From Bacteroidaceae bacterium (GTDB lineage: Bacteria > Bacteroidota > Bacteroidia > Bacteroidales > Bacteroidaceae): 8,563 nucleotides of DNA. The position numbers and the translations under genes are program-made. The DNA lies in contig JAFUNW010000199.1 of the NCBI GenBank assembly GCA_017472905.1, positions 1 to 8,563 of the forward strand, read 5' to 3'. Positions 1-6,634 of this stretch are shown here, one piece after another. Position 1 is the first letter of the stretch. Each line of letters begins with the position of its first letter. The notes beneath the pieces were generated by a model, which had not been told where the DNA came from, did no database searches, and saw only the letters and a list, made by a program, of their open reading frames with translations.

Positions 1-53
1 AGAACATACAGATGAATAAATTCGTTTCTAAAGTAAATAGTAAATAAGAAAGA

Positions 54-2054
54 ATGCATACAGCATATAACCATATCACAGCCGAAGAGATACAGGAAGA
101 TATGCGCTATTTACAATTGTTGGCGCGTAATTTTCCGACCATAGCCGATGCCAGTACAGAAATCATCAATTTACAGGCAATATTGAATCTTCCCAAGGGG
201 ACAGAACACTTTTTGGCCGATTTGCATGGAGAGTATGAAGCATTTCAGCATGTATTGAAGAATGCTTCCGGTTCGGTCAAGCGCAAGGTTAACGAGATTT
301 TCGGGAATACGTTGCGTGAGAAAGAATTGCAAGAATTGTGTACATTAATCTACTATCCCGAACAAAAGTTGGAGTTAGTCAAAGGGAAAGAAATCAATTT
401 GGAAGATTGGTACATGATAACCTTGCATCAGTTGGTGCGTGTTTGCCAAAACGTTTCTTCTAAGTACACACGTTCCAAAGTACACAAAGCATTACCGGAA
501 GAGTTCTCCTATATTATTCAGGAGTTGTTGCATGAGTCAACCATCGACCCGAATAAATCGGCATACATCAATGTGATTATCAGTTCCATCATTGAAACCC
601 GAAGAGCGGACGACTTTATCATTGCACTATGCAATCTGATTCAACAATTAACGATTGATCGTCTTCACATTGTAGGAGACATTTACGATCGGGGACCGGG
701 AGCACACATCATCATGGATACGCTTTGCGACTATCACCATTTTGATATTCAGTGGGGCAACCACGATATTCTTTGGATGGGAGCTGCAGCCGGAAGTGTC
801 AGTTGTATGGCTAATGTTTTGCGGATGTGTATGCGATATGGAAACCTTGCTACTTTGGAGGATGGATACGGTATTAATCTGTTGCCGCTTGCTACCTTTT
901 CGATGGAAACCTATGCGGACGATCCTTGCGAACTGTTTGGACCGAAGATTGACGAGAACGATACGCAACACAATGCAAAGACCCGCCGTCTGATGGCTCA
1001 AATGCACAAGGCAATCAGCATCATTCAGTTCAAGTTGGAGGCTGCCATTATCAATCGGCGACCGGAATTTGAAATGGAGGATAGGAAATTGTTGCATCAC
1101 ATCGATTTTGAAAGAAAGCTATTCGTTTTGGATGGCAAGGAGTATGAGATGAACGATACCTTTTTCCCGACCATCGATCCGCAAGATCCTTACCGATTGA
1201 GTCCGGAAGAAGAGGAGATAATGGATAAGATACACCATTCGTTTGTCATGAGTGAGAAGCTCAAGAAACACATGCGTTGCATGTTGAAGAATGGCTGTAT
1301 GTATAATATTTGCAATTCCAATTTATTGTTTCATGCTTCTGTTCCGCTCAATTCAGACGGTACGTTGAAAGAGGTGTTGATTAATGGCAAATATTATAAG
1401 GGGAAAGCCATGCTTGAAAAAGTTGGCCAAACCATTCGTTCTGCTTTTAATGTAGATTCCGCTCCCGAAGAGAAGCTTTTTGCACAAGACTATATTTGGT
1501 ATTTGTGGTGTGGAAAAGATGCCCCGTCATACGATAAGGACAAGATGGCTACGTTCGAACGTTATTTCATCAAGGATAAAACTCTTCACAAAGAGACGAA
1601 AGGATACTATTATACTTTGCGAAACGAAGAAAAGGTATGCGACATGTTGCTTGATGAGTTTGGAGTTGTTGGCAAACACCGTCATATCATCAACGGACAC
1701 GTTCCGGTGAAAACATTGAAAGGTGAAAATCCCATTAAAGCCAACGGAAAACTATTGGTGATAGATGGTGGATTCTCCAAAGCCTATCAGCCGGAGACCG
1801 GTATTGCCGGTTATACATTGGTTTACCATTCTCGCGGAATGCAATTGGTGCAACACGAACCTTTTACCTCTACTCAGGAAGCCATTGAGGAGGGGCAAGA
1901 CATCAAATCGACAACATTGCTTGTAGAGCTTAGTCAGCAGCGTGTCATGGTGCGCGATACGGATCAAGGACGCGAATTGGAAATACAAATAGCCAATCTG
2001 AAACGTCTGTTGGTTGCCTATCGAAGAGGGCTTATCAAGGAACGAGGAAAATAA
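54..2054 (+). CDS. fbp: Class III fructose-1,6-bisphosphatase
   Basis: Cytoplasmic enzyme that removes the 1-phosphate from fructose 1,6-bisphosphate, the committed step of gluconeogenesis (EC 3.1.3.11). At 666 residues it has the usual length of the Firmicutes/Bacteroidetes class III family (Bacillus enzyme about 670). The calcineurin-like metallophosphatase motifs are intact and in order: DLHGE at residues 56-60, GDIYDRGPG at 208-216, WGNHD at 234-238, NGHVPVK at 547-553 and DGGFSKAYQ at 571-579. The Asp and His residues in these motifs are expected to bind the metal pair. Much of the protein matches my memory of the Bacteroides homologue, from the conserved STEIINLQAILNLPKGTEHF near the N-terminus to the GLIKE tail. 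The start at 54 follows an A-rich stretch with no clear Shine-Dalgarno, which is normal in this phylum. No convincing promoter lies in the 53 nt before it. The gene appears monocistronic: repeats follow, then a gene on the other strand. Confidence 0.97.
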   Translation: MHTAYNHITAEEIQEDMRYLQLLARNFPTIADASTEIINLQAILNLPKGTEHFLADLHGEYEAFQHVLKNASGSVKRKVNEIFGNTLREKELQELCTLIYYPEQKLELVKGKEINLEDWYMITLHQLVRVCQNVSSKYTRSKVHKALPEEFSYIIQELLHESTIDPNKSAYINVIISSIIETRRADDFIIALCNLIQQLTIDRLHIVGDIYDRGPGAHIIMDTLCDYHHFDIQWGNHDILWMGAAAGSVSCMANVLRMCMRYGNLATLEDGYGINLLPLATFSMETYADDPCELFGPKIDENDTQHNAKTRRLMAQMHKAISIIQFKLEAAIINRRPEFEMEDRKLLHHIDFERKLFVLDGKEYEMNDTFFPTIDPQDPYRLSPEEEEIMDKIHHSFVMSEKLKKHMRCMLKNGCMYNICNSNLLFHASVPLNSDGTLKEVLINGKYYKGKAMLEKVGQTIRSAFNVDSAPEEKLFAQDYIWYLWCGKDAPSYDKDKMATFERYFIKDKTLHKETKGYYYTLRNEEKVCDMLLDEFGVVGKHRHIINGHVPVKTLKGENPIKANGKLLVIDGGFSKAYQPETGIAGYTLVYHSRGMQLVQHEPFTSTQEAIEEGQDIKSTTLLVELSQQRVMVRDTDQGRELEIQIANLKRLLVAYRRGLIKERGK

Positions 2055-2074
2055 AAGCTTGACTCCCCTCGTTT

Positions 2075-2270
2075 GTCATTCTGAGCGAATTTTAATAGGA
2101 GTTAAAGGGAGATAGAGGGAGATAAAAGGAGTTAGCGCTGCGCTAGGAGTTAAAGGAGTTAAAGCCAATAGTATTGCTATATTCTTTTTTGTCATCCTGA
2201 GCGAAGTCGAAGGATCTTTTTATAAAGGAGATAAATGGAGTTACAGGAGTTATCGCTTCGCTAGGAGTTA
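2075..2270 (+). repeat. Left composite repeat cluster (GGAGTTA arrays plus palindromic modules)
   Basis: This non-coding stretch behind fbp is built from short modules. GGAGTTA or GGAGATA starts at 2098, 2108, 2118 and 2128 (period 10), then at 2146 and 2155 (period 9). The 11 bases between the copies at 2128 and 2146 are GCGCTGCGCTA, part of the perfect palindrome TAGCGCTGCGCTA (2133-2145). GCCAATAGTATTGC follows at 2164-2177, then a full CTGAGCGAAGTCGAAGG element at 2191-2217. A second array follows with starts at 2227, 2237, 2246 and 2264, where TCGCTTCGCTA fills the same 18-nt slot. A truncated element copy (GTCATTCTGAGCGAA) opens the cluster at 2075-2089. No reading frame here resembles a protein. 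Confidence 0.85.
2191..2217 (+). repeat. CTGAGCGAAGTCGAAGG element, left copy
   Basis: A full 27-nt copy of a short interspersed element. The ends ATCCT (2194-2198) and AGGAT (2211-2215) are complementary, and CGA/TCG inside them (2202-2204 and 2207-2209) are also complementary, giving an imperfect hairpin. From memory, closely similar repeats are scattered between genes in many Bacteroidetes and other bacterial genomes; this was not checked here. Related copies lie at 8200-8225, 8315-8341 and, inverted, at 8446-8481. Confidence 0.85.
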
Positions 2271-2356
2271 GAACACGGAGACACAGAGTACTTTCATAAG
2301 TTCTTGATTATCTGATTAGGAAAAATTCTTTGTGACTCTGTGTCTTTGTGTTCTAA
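2268..2356. repeat. 22-bp inverted repeat, possible two-way terminator
   Basis: Arms at 2268-2289 and 2335-2356 (starting TTAGAACACGGAGACACAGA; ending TCTTTGTGTTCTAA) are complementary at 20 of 22 positions, with a 45-nt AT-rich loop. The two non-matching positions are GG opposite TT, so in a plus-strand RNA they would pair as G-U wobbles and the whole arm would be paired. It lies between the 3' ends of fbp and the leftward divIC operon, so it may help end transcription from both sides. It lacks a canonical U-tract directly after the stem, so the terminator role is inference. Confidence 0.6.
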
Positions 2357-2406
2357 ACAAGAAAATGTATTTTGACACACACTCTTTTTCTTTATTCGTG
2401 CATCAA

Positions 2407-2733
2407 CTAACTTTTCATTCGGAAAGCGGTGTACAGTTCAAATACGGCTGCAATCGTCAGTGTAACGACCCATGAGTTGTGTCGTTCTACAAACATGAGC
2501 ACACCGGTAACCAATAAAAACAGGGCTCCCAACAACTGTTGGCGCGACAGACGCCTTTCCATCCAGTCGTCTCCTTTGTATCGGCCCAAGAATTGCATGA
2601 CGGCAAAAAGTACCGCACCGATGCTGTAGACATAGGGGGCCAACGTCCAGCCGGTAATAAAGAATGCCGAACCCGTTAATATCAGTAAAGCGCCCACAGC
2701 CAACAATATGCCATTCAGTTTCTTGTTCTTCAT
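2407..2733 (-). CDS. Small four-helix membrane protein of unknown function
   Basis: A 108-residue protein I do not recognise as a named family. The composition shows four hydrophobic segments, roughly residues 7-27, 31-50, 66-82 and 86-104. They are separated by a polar, charged middle loop (RYKGDDWMERRLSRQQ, residues 51-66). The short N-terminus is basic (MKNKK), and there is no cleavable signal peptide. It is therefore probably an inner-membrane protein with both ends on the cytoplasmic side. It starts 6 nt after the stop of the DivIC-like gene and has no Shine-Dalgarno, so it is very likely co-transcribed and perhaps translationally coupled. A role linked to division or the envelope is suggested only by this position. 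The stop is TAG, and the repeat-filled intergenic region follows. Confidence 0.8.
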   Translation of the reverse strand: MKNKKLNGILLAVGALLILTGSAFFITGWTLAPYVYSIGAVLFAVMQFLGRYKGDDWMERRLSRQQLLGALFLLVTGVLMFVERHNSWVVTLTIAAVFELYTAFRMKS

Positions 2734-2739
2734 AAACGA

Positions 2740-3036
2740 TTATTCAGAAAAAATAAAAACATCTTCATCCGGAGTTTTCATGAAGTAGCGTTCGCGAGCT
2801 ATCTTTTCTATCGTACTCGGGTTGGAGTCCAACTCTTCCAATTGACGGGTGTCTTCGTTAAATTGTTGGCGATATTTCTCTATTTCCGACTTCAGCGTAG
2901 CTATTTCTCGTTTGTGAGAAGCTCTACGCAACAGGTTGTTTTCATCGAAAACACCGATGATTAATAAAAATACCAAGGTAACCAACACATATTTGTGCGA
3001 ACGAAAAAAATGTCCGATAGCTTGTAATTTATCCAT
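2740..3036 (-). CDS. Septum formation initiator, FtsB/DivIC family
   Basis: A 98-residue bitopic membrane protein of the FtsB/DivIC family. In other bacteria these proteins pair with FtsL and FtsQ/DivIB in the divisome and activate septal peptidoglycan synthesis. A short basic N-terminus (residues 1-15) is followed by one transmembrane helix (about 16-30). A charged coiled-coil stretch comes next (about 38-70, e.g. EIATLKSEIEKYRQQ), then the family's C-terminal signature ARERYFMKTPDEDVFIF (80-96). Length and order fit the family well. The start is fixed by a near-consensus AAGGAGG four bases upstream and a full Bacteroidetes promoter 30-62 nt upstream. It is the first gene of a two-gene leftward operon and is divergent from dnaX. 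Assignment to DivIC rather than FtsB is a naming matter that cannot be settled here. Confidence 0.92.
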   Translation of the reverse strand: MDKLQAIGHFFRSHKYVLVTLVFLLIIGVFDENNLLRRASHKREIATLKSEIEKYRQQFNEDTRQLEELDSNPSTIEKIARERYFMKTPDEDVFIFSE

Positions 3037-3040
3037 AAAT

Positions 3041-3047
3041 CCTCCTT
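3041..3047 (-). promoter_or_regulatory. Strong Shine-Dalgarno of the divIC-like gene
   Basis: The minus strand reads AAGGAGG, then ATTT, then the ATG at 3036. A strong anti-16S match is uncommon in this phylum, where most starts (including the other genes in this window) have none. It supports the chosen start. The 4-nt spacing is slightly short. Confidence 0.75.
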
Positions 3048-3065
3048 TTTACACTTATCTGGGAC

Positions 3066-3098
3066 GCAAAGATACAACAAAGGCTTTGAAGCGCAAAA
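3066..3098 (-). promoter_or_regulatory. Bacteroidetes-type promoter of the divIC operon
   Basis: On the minus strand a TTTTG (3098-3094) is followed by exactly 19 nt and then TATCTTTGC (3074-3066). This matches the primary sigma-factor consensus of Bacteroides (TTTG, 19-21 nt, TAnnTTTG). Transcription would begin near 3060, giving a short leader with the Shine-Dalgarno. Confidence 0.85.
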
Positions 3099-3140
3099 GA
3101 TATTCTTTCGTTTTTTTTCGATTATTCCAACCCTTTTCAC

Positions 3141-3149
3141 TATTTTTGC
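3141..3149 (+). promoter_or_regulatory. Promoter -7 element of dnaX
   Basis: TATTTTTGC matches TAnnTTTGC. The -33 region is a T-run ending TTTTCG (3115-3120), a weak match to TTTG at about the right spacing. Transcription would start near 3155, leaving a leader of about 60 nt before the ATG at 3214. The site lies back to back with the divIC promoter, so the region is a compact divergent promoter pair. Confidence 0.65.
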
Positions 3150-3213
3150 CGCTAAATAAAAAGACCGGATGACCGGTAAAGAAGAGAAACCTCCGCAATA
3201 AATTGTAAACCAG

Positions 3214-5040
3214 ATGAAAGACTATATCGTATCAGCTCGTAAGTATCGGCCTGCCACGTTCGATTCTGTGGTCGGACAAAGGGCGCTGACCGTTACACTG
3301 AAAAATGCCATTGCAACCGGAAAGTTGGCACATGCTTATCTCTTTTGTGGACCGCGAGGGGTCGGCAAAACTACTTGTGCACGCATTTTTGCCAAAACAA
3401 TCAACTGTTTAAACCTGAGTCCGCAAGGAGAGGCTTGCAACGAATGCGAATCGTGCAAAGCTTTCAACGAACAGCGTTCCTACAATATTCATGAATTGGA
3501 TGCGGCTTCCAATAACTCTGTCGAAGACATCCGTTCATTGATCGATCAAGTGCGTATTCCGCCACAAGTCGGCCAATACAAAGTCTTTATCATTGACGAG
3601 GTACACATGCTTTCTACTGCTGCGTTCAATGCTTTCCTTAAGACGCTGGAGGAACCGCCGCATCATGCCATTTTCATTTTGGCTACAACCGAGAAGCATA
3701 AGATTTTGCCGACTATCCTTTCCCGATGCCAGATTTACGATTTCAACCGCATGACGGTGAACGATACGGTTGAACACCTCCGACACGTAGCCGAGCAAGA
3801 GGGGATAACCGCCGAAGTAGAGGCCCTTAATGTCATCGCACAAAAGGCAGACGGAGGTATGCGCGATGCTTTGTCAATCTTCGACCAGGTTGTCAGCTTC
3901 AGTAACGGAGAGGTCACATACCGGCGTGTGATTGAGAATCTGAATGTTCTCGACTATGAATATTATTTCCGCATGACCGACTATTTGTTGGGTAACAAGG
4001 TGGCAGACGCCATGCTGCTGCTGAACGAGATTCTCAACAAGGGATTTGACGGACATCACTTTATAACCGGATTGGCTTCTCATTTGCGCGACCTTCTTGT
4101 CAGTCGCGATGCTGTGACTCTTCCGTTGTTGGAGGTCAGCGACAGTGTGAAGCAACGCTACAGCGAGCAAGCGCAAAAATGTCCTCCTCACATACTTTAT
4201 GCAGCGATTAAGTTGTGCAACGATTGCGACTTGAATTATCGTGTCAGCAAGAACAAACGTCTGTTGGTTGAAATTACGCTTATTCAAGTGGCCCAGTTGA
4301 GCAGTGAGGAAGCGGACGTCTCCGGTGGGCGTAGCCCTAGGAAGATATTAAAACCCCTGTTTAAGCAACAAGCCGTCGGTCAATCTGTTGCGGCCAAGGA
4401 GCAAGTGCCTCAGGCCAAGGCTCCCGTTGCTGTCGGCAATGGAGCTTCTTCCTTGCCGAACCAATCATCTTTGTCTCAAGATCAATCTTCGAATGCTTCA
4501 TCATCGACAGTATCTTCTCTCTTTTCGAATTTGAAGATGGGCGGACGGAAAATACCTGTTGTCAAGCAAGGAGACCTTTCTGTATCCATACGTCCGCAAA
4601 AGCAGACGGTAACGGAAGAGCAGAAACAGCCGGAACAGAAACCCCGGCCGAATTATCCGTTGTCGGTTCAAGAGGAGATGAAGTTTAATGAAGACGACCT
4701 CCGCCTCAATTGGTTGAACTTTGCCAACCGATTGCCGGTCGAGGAGTCGGCCATTGCCGGCCGTATGAAGGGCATGCGCCCCAAGTTGTTGAACGACACT
4801 ACTTTTGAAATCGTGGTAAACAACGAACTGGTTGAAAAAAGCATGCAACAGATGCTTCCTCAAATTCAGGATTATATGCGGGTTCAATTGCGCAACAGGA
4901 AAATCACCATGCAATTGCGTGTCAGCCAAGTCAATGAACAGAGACGCGCATACACGCGGGTGGAACAATACAAATTGATGGCGACAAAGAATCCGAGTCT
5001 GTTGAAGTTGAGGGATGCATTTGACTTGGAATTGGCCTGA
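3214..5040 (+). CDS. dnaX: DNA polymerase III subunit gamma/tau
   Basis: ATPase of the replicative clamp loader, which opens the beta clamp and, in its full-length tau form, tethers the polymerase at the fork. The N-terminal AAA+ module is complete: Walker A GPRGVGKTT (residues 46-54), a zinc-binding cysteine set (C65, C75, C78, C81), Walker B IIDEVH (126-131), sensor 1 ATTE (157-160), SRC with the arginine finger (170-172), and sensor 2 in GGMRDALS (214-221). The clamp-loader lid and collar region follows to about residue 365. A low-complexity Gln/Ser/Pro linker spans about 365-480, and a C-terminal domain spans about 480-608. At 608 residues it is a full tau-like product. I found no in-frame A AAA AAG slippery site of the kind that makes the E. 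coli gamma form. It has its own promoter at 3141. The porin gene starts 81 nt downstream and could receive read-through. Confidence 0.97.
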   Translation: MKDYIVSARKYRPATFDSVVGQRALTVTLKNAIATGKLAHAYLFCGPRGVGKTTCARIFAKTINCLNLSPQGEACNECESCKAFNEQRSYNIHELDAASNNSVEDIRSLIDQVRIPPQVGQYKVFIIDEVHMLSTAAFNAFLKTLEEPPHHAIFILATTEKHKILPTILSRCQIYDFNRMTVNDTVEHLRHVAEQEGITAEVEALNVIAQKADGGMRDALSIFDQVVSFSNGEVTYRRVIENLNVLDYEYYFRMTDYLLGNKVADAMLLLNEILNKGFDGHHFITGLASHLRDLLVSRDAVTLPLLEVSDSVKQRYSEQAQKCPPHILYAAIKLCNDCDLNYRVSKNKRLLVEITLIQVAQLSSEEADVSGGRSPRKILKPLFKQQAVGQSVAAKEQVPQAKAPVAVGNGASSLPNQSSLSQDQSSNASSSTVSSLFSNLKMGGRKIPVVKQGDLSVSIRPQKQTVTEEQKQPEQKPRPNYPLSVQEEMKFNEDDLRLNWLNFANRLPVEESAIAGRMKGMRPKLLNDTTFEIVVNNELVEKSMQQMLPQIQDYMRVQLRNRKITMQLRVSQVNEQRRAYTRVEQYKLMATKNPSLLKLRDAFDLELA

Positions 5041-5121
5041 CGCTCTATTTTTTTTCGTACGATTGAACTTTTTTTCACTTGAGGTTGTTGAAGGGGTGTT
5101 TTAACCAAACCAACCATTCAA

Positions 5122-6393
5122 ATGAAAAAGTTTGTAACCCCTATTCTTTTAGTGTGTTTGTGCTGTCTCCCCGCCGGAGTCGGTGCACAAAACAATGTGA
5201 TTGTCGAGAACGAAACAGACGACATTGTTCTCATTGGCTTAGACAAGGCCGGAGATGAAATTATCCGTATCATGAAGGATACGCAGTTGCCGCATATTCA
5301 CGACCCGCAAGCTCCTCGTTTTGTATTGACCGACCGTCAGGGAAAATATGCTTTGGGTATCGGAGGATATGTCCGCGTGACTGCTGAATATGATTTTGGT
5401 GGAATCGTGGCAGACAACGATTTCGTGCCGGCTGAGATTGCCGGGGGCGGTATCAACAATCAAATTCAGATGGATGCCAGTACCGCCAATATTTTCTTGA
5501 AACTGGTCGGACAAAATGAGCTTTTGGGTGACTTTGTTGTTTATACCGATGCCAATTTCCGAGGTAGCGGAAAGACATTCAAGTTACGCAATGCCTACGT
5601 TGCCTTTCGTGGACTTACCATCGGATACACCTACGGTGGATTTATGGACGCGGGGGCAGTCCCCGCAACGGTCGATTTTCAAGGGCCTAACGGTGCGGCC
5701 AGTTACCGCGCTACCCAATTGGCCTATACCTACAAAGGTCTGAAGAATTTCCAGTTCAATGCTTCCGTTGAAATGCCGGAAGTAGAAGGAGTCACGGATA
5801 ACAATTTTCAAATCGAGCAGCAACGAATGCCGAACTTCACGCTTTATGCGCAATACAACTTTGGTAAAAACAGCCACTTGCGTCTGGCCGGTCTCTTGCG
5901 GAACATGACCTATACCAATCAGGCAGGAAATAATCCTTCAGACGTTACCGGATATGGTGTGCAAGCTTCCACCACTTTCCGTCTTACTCCTCAATGGAAG
6001 CTCTACGGGCAGGCCAGCTATGGAAAGGGCATCGGGCAATACCTCAACGACTTGAGTGAACTGGATGCAGACCTTGTTCCCAATCCTCAAAAGAGTAACG
6101 AGATGCAGGCCTTGAATATGCTCGGCTGGTTTGCCGGTGTACAATACAATGTTTGTCCCAACCTGTTCTTTACGGGATGCTACAGCATGGCGCGCCGATA
6201 TTCCGACAACGGATATGCAGAGAGCAATCCGGAGGGTTATTGCTACGGGCAATATGCTCAAGCCGCAATGTTCTGGAATGTCACTTCCAATATGCAATTG
6301 GGTGCAGAATACCTGCATGGCTGGAAAACAAGTTTCGATAATTCCACCCGGAATGCCAACCGCGTCAGCCTGCAAGCGAAATATTCTTTCTGA
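5122..6393 (+). CDS. DcaP-like outer-membrane porin
   Basis: A 423-residue exported protein. A signal peptide (KK start, hydrophobic core at residues 4-18) probably ends after AGVGA, with the mature protein beginning at Q23. A short helical or coiled segment (about 30-60) precedes the barrel, as in DcaP-type trimeric porins. Barrel-like alternation begins near KYALGIGGYVRVTAEYDF (75-92). Family-like blocks include FKLRNAYVAF (153-162), GGFMDAGAVPATVDFQGPNG (172-191) and repeated aromatic beta strands. The last residues, SLQAKYSF, end in phenylalanine, the usual signal for insertion by the BAM machinery. It probably forms a diffusion channel for small anionic or organic solutes, but the substrate cannot be read from the sequence. 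There is no Shine-Dalgarno. A weak -7-like TACGATTG lies at 5058-5065, so its own promoter is uncertain. Confidence 0.85.
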   Translation: MKKFVTPILLVCLCCLPAGVGAQNNVIVENETDDIVLIGLDKAGDEIIRIMKDTQLPHIHDPQAPRFVLTDRQGKYALGIGGYVRVTAEYDFGGIVADNDFVPAEIAGGGINNQIQMDASTANIFLKLVGQNELLGDFVVYTDANFRGSGKTFKLRNAYVAFRGLTIGYTYGGFMDAGAVPATVDFQGPNGAASYRATQLAYTYKGLKNFQFNASVEMPEVEGVTDNNFQIEQQRMPNFTLYAQYNFGKNSHLRLAGLLRNMTYTNQAGNNPSDVTGYGVQASTTFRLTPQWKLYGQASYGKGIGQYLNDLSELDADLVPNPQKSNEMQALNMLGWFAGVQYNVCPNLFFTGCYSMARRYSDNGYAESNPEGYCYGQYAQAAMFWNVTSNMQLGAEYLHGWKTSFDNSTRNANRVSLQAKYSF

Positions 6394-6427
6394 TGAAAAT
6401 TTATTCCGCCGTTTGCTCGCAAAAATC

Positions 6428-6537
6428 TGCTGCCTTGCAGAACAATTTTTGCCGTGCAGCAGACGAACTTTTGCTGCACGGCAAACGGAACTCTGCTGCA
6501 CGGCGGACGAACATCTGCTGCACGGCAGATTTCAAGG
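6428..6537 (+). repeat. Five 22-bp tandem units, one with an inverted core
   Basis: Units begin at 6428, 6450, 6472, 6494 and 6516, exactly 22 nt apart. Units 3-5 open with TGCTGCACGGC. Unit 1 has the degenerate TGCTGCCTTGC. Unit 2 opens with TGCCGTGCAGCA, the exact reverse complement of the start of unit 3. Units 2 and 4 share GACGAAC, and unit 3 has the related AACGGAAC. As a result TTTGCCGTGCAGCA (6448-6461) and TGCTGCACGGCAAA (6472-6485) form a perfect 14-bp stem with a 10-nt loop. It lies in the 3' flank of the porin gene, just before the terminator. No function is known to me. Confidence 0.85.
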
Positions 6538-6574
6538 AGCAACCGGCTCCGGAAAAAGACCGGTCAAGACAACA

Positions 6575-6612
6575 AAAAAAGGAGGATGCGTAGAAAAACA
6601 TCCTCCTTTTTT
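6575..6612. terminator. Two-way intrinsic terminator between the convergent outer-membrane genes
   Basis: AAAAAAGGAGGATG (6575-6588) and CATCCTCCTTTTTT (6599-6612) form a perfect 14-bp inverted repeat around a 10-nt loop. The GC-rich core is followed by a T-run on either strand. It sits about 180 nt after the porin stop and about 20 nt after the stop of the leftward FadL-family gene, so it can end both transcripts. Confidence 0.93.
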
Positions 6613-6634
6613 ATATCGTTCTGATTCCTTATCT

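Noticed and set aside
12..47. Eleven-codon frame before fbp (MNKFVSKVNSK)
   Set aside because: It is in frame with fbp but closed by a stop before the fbp start, with no ribosome site or attenuator structure. It is probably chance.
3169..3201. Ten-codon frame in the dnaX leader (MTGKEEKPPQ)
   Set aside because: There is no Shine-Dalgarno or conservation evidence. It is too short to call.
4834..4842. Six-A run in dnaX as a programmed frameshift site
   Set aside because: In the reading frame it is GAA AAA AGC, not A AAA AAG, and it lies deep in the C-terminal domain, where a gamma-like product would not be expected to end.
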